A stretch of 5,785 nucleotides of DNA from Chloroflexota bacterium. Lineage in GTDB: Bacteria; Chloroflexota; Anaerolineae; UBA4142. Each line of letters starts with the position of its first letter. Position 1 is the stretch's first letter. The stretch is taken from contig JAMCRS010000050.1 of NCBI GenBank assembly GCA_023380675.1, positions 1 to 5,785 on the forward strand, written 5' to 3'. Shown here piece by piece: positions 1 through 5,127 of the stretch. The notes below the pieces were generated by a model. It searched no databases. It saw only the letters and a list, made by a program, of their open reading frames with translations, and had not been told where the DNA came from. Position numbers and translations under genes: made by a program.

Positions 1-907
1 TGCGCATATTGATCTTAGGAGCGATCGTGGCGACGTCGCGCGAGACGAGCGGGCACATCGGGGTAAGCTGGTTCACGGCGTCGCGGCCGTAGCGTGTGGC
101 GCCGCCGAGCATCAGGCTCTGCCCGTTGTCCCCTTGTTGGACGCCGGGGTAGAGGTCGCTGTCCTTGTTTAGCACGATGAAGAACTCGGCGAGCAGTTCC
201 TCCGCGCCGGTTATATCGGTCCTACCGGCGTCGAGGTCGGCCTGCAAGTATTTCCACATGTATTGGTCGAACCGCCCAAGCCCAACGTGGTAGTGCCCGC
301 TGAGCCAGACGACTGCTTGCAGCAACCGCAGAGATTGCAGCGCCTCGTGGAACGTGCGTGGAGAGTGAGCCGGGACGCGGTCGAGAATATCTGCGAGGTC
401 GTCTCGCCCGATCTCACGTGCCGCGCGGACATACCTTGCGGCGAGTCCGAGCACCGCGTCGATCGTCTCGATCGCGCAGTCGAGGAATTCGGCCGCGTTT
501 GGGTCGACTGCAATATGCGCGCTCGCCGCCAATCGGGTGCGCCTCTCGAGCGCGACCCGCTTGCGTCCCAGCAGTCCTTGCGACAGCGCCAGGTCCCAGT
601 CGGCGCAAATGTTGCTGATGGGACCCAACTCGTGCAGCGTATGCTCCACAGTGAGTCGCGCCCATTCTTCAGGGGTATAAACGGCCGGCACGGACGGCAG
701 CGTCCGCGTGAAGACGATGCGCTCGTCCGGCTCGATCACCACGCGCTCAGCCTCACACTGGCGCCGCGTCAGCCGGGCGCTGCGCTGCATCCATGAGAGA
801 TGCTCGCGCTCGCACTCCGCCAGAATGTCGATCGGCGCCGGCTGCCGGTACCCCTTGTGCTCTCCGGCGCGGACGCGCACCTTGAGCTTTTCCAATCGCT
901 CGTTCAT
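1..907 (-). CDS. Glycyl radical enzyme (pyruvate formate-lyase / diol dehydratase superfamily), C-terminus beyond the window
   Basis: An open frame runs without stops from an ATG at 907-905 to the left edge and gives 302 residues. The sequence fits the N-terminal part of the PFL-like barrel of glycyl radical enzymes: a charged N-terminus (MNERLEKLK), the segment TFHEALQSLRLL near residues 185-196, GLGRFDQYMW at 209-218, a following AEELLAEFF helix at 235-243, and QGDNGQSLMLGG at 258-269. The catalytic Cys and the C-terminal Gly loop lie outside the window, so the substrate cannot be assigned. The family cleaves C-C, C-O, C-N or C-S bonds through a protein radical and is oxygen-sensitive in the cytoplasm. 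The start overlaps the activase stop as ATGA, so translation is probably coupled. The adjacent activase strongly supports the family call. Pyruvate formate-lyase proper, a dehydratase or a lyase are all possible. Confidence 0.87.
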   Translation of the reverse strand, partial: MNERLEKLKVRVRAGEHKGYRQPAPIDILAECEREHLSWMQRSARLTRRQCEAERVVIEPDERIVFTRTLPSVPAVYTPEEWARLTVEHTLHELGPISNICADWDLALSQGLLGRKRVALERRTRLAASAHIAVDPNAAEFLDCAIETIDAVLGLAARYVRAAREIGRDDLADILDRVPAHSPRTFHEALQSLRLLQAVVWLSGHYHVGLGRFDQYMWKYLQADLDAGRTDITGAEELLAEFFIVLNKDSDLYPGVQQGDNGQSLMLGGATRYGRDAVNQLTPMCPLVSRDVATIAPKINMR

Positions 908-1659
908 GCGACTCTCACGGGAACGTGCGCCTTTTGAAAGATCGTCGTATTGACGTTGAGCTCGCGTGTCTCGTCATAGTCCGGCTTGAATTCCATCCCG
1001 ACAGACTCGTACTTGGCGCCGGCGGCCCGGTTGTACGGCAGCAGATCGACCCGGACCAGGCCGGCGACGTCGCGCACGGTCTCGGCGATCGCCTCGAGGT
1101 TCGCGTCCGTGTCGGTCACGCCCGGAACGAGCGGCACGCGGATGACGAAGGGCACGCCAAGCGCGCTCATCACGCGCAGATTGTGCAGGATGGGTCCGTT
1201 GTCGACGCCGGTGTACCGGCGATGCGCGGTGGGGTCGATCAATTTCAGGTCGAAGAAGATGAGGTCGGCGCGTTCCGCCGCGAGTCGGAATTCGTCTTCG
1301 CCGGCGAAGCCGCACGTGTCGAGCAGGACGTGGACGTCGTCGAGCAGATCGATCACTTGCGCGACGAACTCTGATTGGAGGAGCGGCTCGCCGCCGGTAA
1401 AGGTGACGCCGCCTTCGTTGGCCCTGAGGACGTCGGCTTGCTTGTTCAAGAGGCTCGCCAGCTCGACGGCAGTGTACTCTTTGCCGGCGACGCGTTCACC
1501 CACGGGCGAGCGCATGATCTGCGGCTGCCGCGCGCGTCCTTCTGGATTATGGCACCACGAGCAGGTTAACGGGCATCCTTTCATAAAGACCGAGGTACGG
1601 ATGCCTGGGCCGTCGTGGACCGTAAACTCTCGGATGTCGAATATCATGCCGGTCTTCAC
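904..1659 (-). CDS. Glycyl radical enzyme activating enzyme (radical SAM, PflA-type)
   Basis: This is a 251-residue radical SAM protein expected to install the glycyl radical on the enzyme encoded just downstream, using SAM and a reduced [4Fe-4S] cluster. The N-terminus has the family segment FTVHDGPGIRTSVF followed by the cluster motif CX3CX2C (GCPLTCSWCHNPEG; Cys29, 33, 36). GGVTFTGGEPLL follows at about 83-94 with the SAM-binding GGE. DTCGFA and FFDLKLIDP also match the family. Between CHNPEG and the GKEYT segment there are only about 20 residues and no Cys, so the ferredoxin-like two-cluster insert of many activases is absent, as in E. coli PflA. I chose the GTG at 1659 because GGGAAAGG lies 7 bases upstream. 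The ATG at 1647 is 12 bases inside, and the longer frame to 1749 would run through the promoter. The gene precedes its partner and overlaps it by 4 bases. Confidence 0.93.
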   Translation of the reverse strand: MKTGMIFDIREFTVHDGPGIRTSVFMKGCPLTCSWCHNPEGRARQPQIMRSPVGERVAGKEYTAVELASLLNKQADVLRANEGGVTFTGGEPLLQSEFVAQVIDLLDDVHVLLDTCGFAGEDEFRLAAERADLIFFDLKLIDPTAHRRYTGVDNGPILHNLRVMSALGVPFVIRVPLVPGVTDTDANLEAIAETVRDVAGLVRVDLLPYNRAAGAKYESVGMEFKPDYDETRELNVNTTIFQKAHVPVRVA

Positions 1660-1666
1660 GTTGCAA

Positions 1667-1674
1667 CCTTTCCC
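1667..1674 (-). promoter_or_regulatory. Ribosome binding site that fixes a GTG start for the activase
   Basis: On the minus strand GGGAAAGG ends 7 bases before GTG at 1659-1657. The in-frame ATG at 1647-1645 would be 19 bases from the same site, too far for a usual Shine-Dalgarno, so the GTG is preferred. Confidence 0.65.
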
Positions 1675-1723
1675 GTCCCGGGTTCGGTGGACGATCGCCC
1701 GACTCGCCTTGCTGCCTGATCTT

Positions 1724-1753
1724 ATTATACTCCCGACGCCACTGCGCAATCAA
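1724..1753 (-). promoter_or_regulatory. Sigma70-type promoter for the activase / glycyl radical enzyme operon
   Basis: On the minus strand a perfect -10 TATAAT (1729-1724) is preceded, after an 18-base spacer, by TTGATT (1753-1748), which matches 4 of 6 bases of the consensus -35. The predicted transcript would start near 1717 and leave a leader of about 58 bases before the GTG at 1659. The position, directly upstream of the first gene and in a divergent intergenic region, supports it. A TTGAT half-site overlaps the -35, but no second half of an FNR palindrome follows. Confidence 0.65.
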
Positions 1754-1885
1754 GATTTGCCGGGGGCCGTAAACCGTACTCGAGGACCGATCCGTGGGGC
1801 GGGGACAAGGCGGTGCAACGTGTTTTCGGAGAGGCTGCAGCGAGGTCAGTGGTGGACTCCGTACCGGTTAGAGCGCAACGGCTCA

Positions 1886-1914
1886 TTGGCCGGCGATCCC
1901 CTTTGTGTTATAAT
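1886..1914 (+). promoter_or_regulatory. Sigma70-type promoter with extended -10 for the nucleotidyltransferase / HEPN pair
   Basis: A perfect TATAAT (1909-1914) is preceded by TGT, giving the extended -10 form TGnTATAAT. TTGGCC (1886-1891) lies 17 bases upstream and matches 4 of 6 bases of the -35 consensus. Transcription would start near 1921, leaving a leader of about 73 bases before the ATG at 1994. It is divergent from the promoter at 1724-1753, and the two -35 elements are about 130 bases apart. In the stretch between them (1754-1885) I see no gene and no clear operator. Confidence 0.65.
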
Positions 1915-1945
1915 CCTATCGAAGCAGCGATTAGCCACGTTGCGT

Positions 1946-1974
1946 CCGTGCTGGAGAGAACGTTTGCAGCACGG
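1946..1974 (+). promoter_or_regulatory. Hairpin in the leader of the nucleotidyltransferase mRNA
   Basis: CCGTGCTG (1946-1953) and CAGCACGG (1967-1974) are perfect inverted repeats of 8 bases around a 13-base loop, extendable by two G-U pairs at the foot (1944-1945 with 1975-1976). The hairpin lies after the predicted transcription start and ends 7 bases before the AGGGA ribosome binding site at 1982-1986. It could be an operator for an autoregulating protein, an mRNA-stability element or chance. No T-run follows, so it is not a typical terminator. Confidence 0.45.
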
Positions 1975-1993
1975 GTAAGGTAGGGAATAGGTC

Positions 1994-2362
1994 ATGGTGC
2001 ACATCACGCCTGAGCAGATGAAGGTGTACAAGCAAGCTGCTCGTCAGCGTCAAGCGGCGTACGAGCGGGAAATGCTTGCGCGCCGTCAAGCCGGCTGGGA
2101 CGCTGCTCGACAAGCCGCGCGATTGCTGAAGGAAAAGTACGGCGCGAAGCGGGTGACTGCGTTTGGTTCACTCGCGCACAGCGCGTGGTTCCATGCCCGA
2201 TCAGACATTGGCCTCGCGGTCGAAGGTATTTCGGCCGACGACTACTTTGCGGCGTGGGCCGCGCTCGATTATTTGTACCTCGACTTTGAAATCGACCTGG
2301 TTCGATGTGAGTCGGTGCCTCCGCGCCTGCGCCCAAGCATCGATGCCGGGGTGGAATTGTGA
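1994..2362 (+). CDS. MntA-like minimal nucleotidyltransferase (HepT/MntA-type antitoxin), altered catalytic motif
   Basis: This 122-residue protein has a charged helical N-terminus (to about residue 45) and a minimal nucleotidyltransferase core. The core shows TAFGSL at 55-60, SDIGLAVEGI at 70-79 and the last acidic strand FEIDLV at 98-103. In the pol-beta-like superfamily the motif is GS, then DxD, then a third Asp. Here it reads D71-I-G73, so the second metal-binding Asp is Gly, while D71 and D101 remain. In MntA-HepT systems the nucleotidyltransferase neutralises its HEPN partner, in characterised cases by adding AMP to it. The downstream gene begins inside this gene's stop (GTGA), the usual two-gene arrangement. 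AGGGA at 1982-1986, 7 bases before the ATG, supports the start. The substitution suggests reduced or lost transferase activity, or a binding-only role. Confidence 0.83.
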   Translation: MVHITPEQMKVYKQAARQRQAAYEREMLARRQAGWDAARQAARLLKEKYGAKRVTAFGSLAHSAWFHARSDIGLAVEGISADDYFAAWAALDYLYLDFEIDLVRCESVPPRLRPSIDAGVEL

Positions 2363-2772
2363 TCCCCAACTACCGTGCTCTCGCGCAAAGGATTCGCCAA
2401 GAATGCGAAGAGCTTGACCGCGTCTTGGCGACAATCGAACGCCACTGGCAAGGCTCGCGTACGGCCGCGGATCCAGAACCGTATTTGAATTCGGTGGCGC
2501 TCAATCTTCACGGCTTTTATTCCGGATTGGAGCGCATTTTTGAGCTCGTTGCCGTAGACCTCGACGGGACCAGACTGGGCGGCGAACACTGGCATACTGA
2601 GTTGCCCTCCACCACGACCCAGTCCATTTGGCAAGCGCCAAACGATCTTTCCGGCTTCGGCGCGCTGGGTCTTCAGACCGTATTGACGACTTCATTTCCC
2701 CTTCATTCCTTCGCACCTTGCGACGAGCCGCCCTTGCTCGGCTGTGTATTGTTCCGGACTCTTCCCTCGTGA
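2359..2772 (+). CDS. HepT-like HEPN protein, apparently truncated with an unrelated C-terminus
   Basis: A GTG at 2359 overlaps the upstream TGA by 4 bases and opens a 137-residue frame. Residues 1-82 look like the start of a HepT-like HEPN toxin: a long N-terminal helix with IRQECEELDRVL at 12-23, then ALNLHGFYSGLERIFELVA at 47-65 and a GEHWHTEL segment at 75-82. In such families a further helix bundle carries the RNase motif RX4-6H. Here, from about residue 83 (base 2605) to the stop, the sequence is low in helix character, rich in Ser, Thr, Pro and Leu, and contains no RX4-6H. I therefore think the gene lost its 3' half through a deletion or rearrangement and that the present tail is accidental coding. 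Neither of the other two plus-strand frames restores an obvious HEPN ending, so a single frameshift does not explain it. If translated, the product is unlikely to be an active RNase. Confidence 0.68.
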   Translation: MIPNYRALAQRIRQECEELDRVLATIERHWQGSRTAADPEPYLNSVALNLHGFYSGLERIFELVAVDLDGTRLGGEHWHTELPSTTTQSIWQAPNDLSGFGALGLQTVLTTSFPLHSFAPCDEPPLLGCVLFRTLPS

Positions 2773-2794
2773 CTTGCCAGTCTGCGACGCCATG

Positions 2795-2866
2795 GGACAC
2801 GGGTTACACGGATGTACACGATTTTATTTCTTCGCTTTTGTTAGTGCTTGTCGGCTTTCCGTGTCC
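2795..2866. repeat. Degenerate ACACGG repeat bounded by an 8-base inverted repeat
   Basis: GGACACGG (2795-2802) is perfectly complementary to CCGTGTCC (2859-2866). The left side holds three near-tandem copies of ACACGG or ACACGA at 2797, 2806 and 2816, spaced 9 and 10 bases apart. The middle is T-rich. From memory, environmental bacterial genomes carry dispersed intergenic elements built on alternating ACACGGAT units with a T-rich centre, and this could be a worn copy. That link is inference. Confidence 0.42.
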
Positions 2867-2978
2867 AAATTCCCGATGCCAAATCGACTGACGGCGATGG
2901 ACGGCGTGGCCCTGTCATGCCGAACGCGATGTCGCCGGCCGGCATATGTCACACCGGGTCAGCCGGGCTGGAAATCCA

Positions 2979-3006
2979 TACGGGCGACCACATAGGGTCG
3001 CCCGTA
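2979..3006 (-). terminator. 11-base-pair GC-rich hairpin, possible terminator of the minus-strand operon
   Basis: TACGGGCGACC (2979-2989) and GGTCGCCCGTA (2996-3006) form a perfect 11-base-pair stem with a 6-base loop. It starts 55 bases after the stop of the last gene of the minus-strand operon (3062). On the minus strand it is followed by TGGATTTCC, a poor T-run, so an intrinsic terminator is plausible but not strong. The same hairpin could instead be a dispersed palindromic repeat, or could act on both strands as an mRNA 3' end. Confidence 0.45.
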
Positions 3007-3061
3007 AGTCGTCTTGGAGTCGCTCGAATCGAATGGGCCGTTGTGGGGATAAAGCGCCGGC

Positions 3062-4468
3062 CTACGCGCCGCAACGCTCTCGCTGGTTGACGAGCGCGGG
3101 CGCCCATTGCGGCGTACCGAGCGCGTGGAGATGTGTGTAGGCGGCGAGGACCCGGCGGTGCACGATCCCGTCGGCGGGAGCGCCGTTGCCGCCGGCGGAC
3201 ACGGCGATGCCGTGCCCGCGCTCGAGGCGATACGCCAACGTGGTTTCCGGATCAAGGTTGAGGACTCGCGAATGATGGTACTCGTGACCGCGTAAGACCG
3301 TGTCGACCGAAAACAGGGGATTGGCAGCGGCGACGCATGCCTGCACGTAACCGTGACCCTGCGGCGTGTCCATGATCTCGACGTCACACGGCAGCGCACC
3401 GACCATTTCCCAACGTCGCTCGTGCCATTCGAGCGAGCGCGCGAGATACATAAGACCACCGCATTCGGCATACACCGGCAGATCGTTCTCGATCGCCGCG
3501 CGGATATCCGACCGAAGCGACGCGTTGGCTTGCAGCTCTTCCGCAAACACCTCGGGAAAGCCGCCGCCAATGTAAAGCGCGTCCAACGCCGGCAGTCGGC
3601 GGGTGTGCCGCGCGTCGACGAACACGAGTGACGCGCCGGCGTCCTCGAGTGCTTGCAAGTTTTCGGGATAATAGAACGTAAAGGCCGCGTCACGCACAAC
3701 TCCGACGCGGCGCGTCGGTTCTGCGGCCGGGACGGCCGGCGCGGGCGCCCCGAGCGGCGGCGCGGCGTTCGCGATCTCTACGATCGCGTCGAGGTTGAAG
3801 AATTCTTCGGCGGCGCGGCGCATCGCGTCGAGCGGCGCGCGCGCTTGCGATTCGTACTCCCCGCGCGGGACGAGGCCGAGATGCCGGTCGGCGATCGTGA
3901 GCGACTCGTCGCGCGGCAGGATGCCGAGGACCGGGATCCCGCAGTGTTCTTCGACCGCGGCCTGAAGCCTCGCGGCGTGGCGTGCGTGCGCGACGTTGTT
4001 GAGGATGACGCCTGCGAGGTTGGTGTCCGGCTCGAAATACTGAAAGCCGTCGACGAGCGCGGCGACGCTGCGGCCCATCCGCGCGGCGTCCACGACGAGA
4101 ACGATGGGAGCTTGCAGCATTCGGGCGACCGCGGCCGTGCTCCCTTTGCCGTCCTCGTCGACCGAGTCGAAGAGCCCGTGATTCCCTTCGACGATCGCGA
4201 TCTCGGCGTCGCCGGCTCGCCGAGCCACGCTCGCCTTGATCGTTTCCGCGTCCAGCATGAACGGGTCGAGGTTGCGCGCCGGACGCTGCGCGGCGGCGGT
4301 GAGCCACGAGGGATCGATATAGTCGGGACCCTTTTTGAACGGCTGGACGGCCAGCCCGCGCGCGGCGAGCGCCCCGACGAGCGCGAGCGTCGCGGTAGTC
4401 TTGCCCGACCGGCCGTGCGGGGCCGCTACGACGAGCCGCGGAATCGAAACGGTCGAGGCATCACTCAT
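3062..4468 (-). CDS. dsrN: CbiA/CobB-family a,c-diamide synthase, probably the DsrN siroheme amidase type
   Basis: This is a 468-residue ATP-dependent glutamine amidotransferase, close to the usual CbiA length. The N-terminal synthetase domain has a P-loop (HGRSGKTT, 18-25), VQPFKKGPDYIDPSW at 41-55, RNLDPFM at 65-71 and VEGNHGLFD at 93-101. RHLGLVP (195-201) precedes a Pro/Ala-rich linker at about 234-252. The GATase_3 domain has GGGFPEVFAEEL (301-312), the nucleophile Cys336 in YAECGGLMYL, and YTHLHAL (444-450) with the catalytic His region. The family amidates the a and c side chains of cobyrinate, while DsrN does the equivalent on siroheme for dissimilatory sulfite reductase. FKKGPDYIDPSW and EGNHGLFD seem closer to DsrN than to the FKVGPDYIDPGFH and EGVMGLYD of typical CbiA. 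This distinction rests on recalled motifs plus the HdrD/DsrE neighbours. A cobalamin role (cbiA) remains possible. GGAGG 7 bases before the ATG supports the start. Confidence 0.85.
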   Translation of the reverse strand: MSDASTVSIPRLVVAAPHGRSGKTTATLALVGALAARGLAVQPFKKGPDYIDPSWLTAAAQRPARNLDPFMLDAETIKASVARRAGDAEIAIVEGNHGLFDSVDEDGKGSTAAVARMLQAPIVLVVDAARMGRSVAALVDGFQYFEPDTNLAGVILNNVAHARHAARLQAAVEEHCGIPVLGILPRDESLTIADRHLGLVPRGEYESQARAPLDAMRRAAEEFFNLDAIVEIANAAPPLGAPAPAVPAAEPTRRVGVVRDAAFTFYYPENLQALEDAGASLVFVDARHTRRLPALDALYIGGGFPEVFAEELQANASLRSDIRAAIENDLPVYAECGGLMYLARSLEWHERRWEMVGALPCDVEIMDTPQGHGYVQACVAAANPLFSVDTVLRGHEYHHSRVLNLDPETTLAYRLERGHGIAVSAGGNGAPADGIVHRRVLAAYTHLHALGTPQWAPALVNQRERCGA

Positions 4469-4523
4469 CCCGCCGCCTCCGGCAGTCCAGACCGTACGTC
4501 TCGCATGCGGCCGCGTTCAAGCG

Positions 4524-4724
4524 TCAAACCTCCTGGACGGTGATCGCTTCGTGCGTGCAGGTTGCCGTGCACGAACCGCATCCCATGCATTCGTCCACGT
4601 TTCCTTGAACGATCGAGATCTTTTTGCCGTTGATCTCGGTTACCGCCAGGATCTGAACCGGGCATACGTCGCCGCATTCGCCGTCCCCCTGGCATTTTTC
4701 TGGATCGATCGTGATAATGTACAA
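4524..4724 (-). CDS. Small two-cluster ferredoxin with an Asp replacing one cluster ligand
   Basis: This 66-residue bacterial-type ferredoxin starts at TTG, supported by GGTGGAGG with its GGAGG 7 bases upstream. The second motif is complete: Cys46, 49, 52 and 56 in CMGCGSCTATC. The first motif is CQGDGECGDVCP, with Cys11, Asp14, Cys17 and Cys21, so the position of the second Cys is Asp. In Pyrococcus furiosus ferredoxin an Asp in this place ligates an easily interconverted [4Fe-4S]/[3Fe-4S] cluster. By analogy cluster I here would have Asp14 as ligand or be [3Fe-4S]. The protein is cytoplasmic and has no signal peptide or membrane segment. It lies 15 bases after the DsrE-like gene and 55 bases before the amidase gene, and probably passes electrons for that operon. 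Confidence 0.92.
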   Translation of the reverse strand: MYIITIDPEKCQGDGECGDVCPVQILAVTEINGKKISIVQGNVDECMGCGSCTATCTHEAITVQEV

Positions 4725-4731
4725 AGCAGCG

Positions 4732-4739
4732 CCTCCACC
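4732..4739 (-). promoter_or_regulatory. Ribosome binding site that supports a TTG start for the ferredoxin
   Basis: GGTGGAGG on the minus strand immediately follows the TAG of the DsrE-like gene, and its GGAGG core is 7 bases before TTG at 4724-4722. The encoded N-terminus MYIITIDPEKC is typical of small ferredoxins, and no in-frame ATG precedes the first cysteine, so the TTG start is well supported. Confidence 0.72.
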
Positions 4740-5105
4740 CTAGAAGCTCAAAACCAGATTAGATCCCAGACCTTGGCTGATGAGGTATGCTGTGCCAACT
4801 AGATTGTCCACCTCGTCAATCAGATCGTTTTCCGTCATGCCGTTCAGTTCCAGCGACGGTGCGCAAACCACCAAGCGAACACCCTTCGCCGCCGTTTCGG
4901 TCACGAACTGCTGGATGGACTTGCCGCCGGCTTTGGGAAATACCGTCTCAGCCAGACCTCGCTTCAGCAGCCGCGTGCCCCGCGTCGTAAAGAACATTTC
5001 TACCTGGCATCCTTGCGCTGCCGCGTCTTGTGCGTACAAGAACGGTGCGCCGCACATATCGGCCGTGTCCGGACCGTGCGTCACGACGATCAATACCTGG
5101 CTCAT
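4740..5105 (-). CDS. DsrE/DsrF-like family protein
   Basis: This 121-residue soluble protein has the DsrE/F-like fold pattern: a first strand VLIVVTHG (4-11), a helix GAPFLYAQDAA (19-29), a strand VEMFFTTRG (35-43), and VRLVVCAPSLELNGM (76-90). It ends with EVDNLVGTAYLIS at 98-110. Cys81 lies where the DsrE/TusD active-site cysteine (Cys78 in the characterised DsrE) would be expected, followed by the small-residue and Leu pattern of DsrE-like proteins. Cys18 and Cys33 are also present. The family handles sulfur as a persulfide in sulfur-relay or dsr pathways, but many members are uncharacterised. AAGGAG at 5111-5116, 5 bases before the ATG, supports the start. It follows the HdrD-like gene by 22 bases and precedes the ferredoxin by 15, in one operon. 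Confidence 0.85.
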   Translation of the reverse strand: MSQVLIVVTHGPDTADMCGAPFLYAQDAAAQGCQVEMFFTTRGTRLLKRGLAETVFPKAGGKSIQQFVTETAAKGVRLVVCAPSLELNGMTENDLIDEVDNLVGTAYLISQGLGSNLVLSF

Positions 5106-5127
5106 CGAGTCTCCTTCGACTGATGGT

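Larger units (their letters stand above)
2773..3061. other. Non-coding interval with palindromic elements between convergent genes
   Basis: This stretch lies between the end of the HEPN-like gene (plus strand) and the end of the CbiA/DsrN-like gene (minus strand). Short open frames cross it on both strands, but none has a convincing ribosome binding site or recognisable protein. It holds a degenerate ACACGG repeat with a flanking inverted repeat (2795-2866), a 10-base self-complementary GC palindrome at 2934-2943 and an 11-base-pair hairpin at 2979-3006. Around 2815-2875 it is more AT-rich than the flanking genes. Confidence 0.6.

Noticed and set aside
1660..1749. N-terminal extension of the activase to an ATG at 1749
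   Set aside because: The extension lies over the predicted -10 and -35 of its own promoter and its residues do not resemble the family, while the GTG at 1659 has a good Shine-Dalgarno.
1745..1760. FNR-type operator at the radical enzyme promoter
   Set aside because: Only a TTGAT half-site is present, coinciding with the -35. The required ATCAA four bases further on is absent.
986..1978. A 330-codon open frame on the plus strand opposite the activase
   Set aside because: It is antisense to a clear radical SAM gene, crosses the promoter region and has low-complexity Arg/Ser-rich translation without a recognisable domain. Long antisense frames are expected in GC-rich genes.
2501..2800. A 99-codon minus-strand open frame overlapping the end of the HEPN-like gene
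   Set aside because: Its translation is basic and featureless, it overlaps the conserved part of the HEPN gene, and I see no ribosome binding site. It could be part of a foreign insertion, but I cannot support it as a gene.
2795..2822. CRISPR array
   Set aside because: The repeated unit is only 6 bases with 3-4 base gaps, far too short for repeats and spacers, and no cas gene is present.
3653..4543. A 296-codon open frame on the plus strand opposite the CbiA/DsrN-like gene
   Set aside because: It is Arg/Asp/Gly-rich and a mirror of the codon bias of the real gene, with no domain and no promoter or ribosome binding site of its own.
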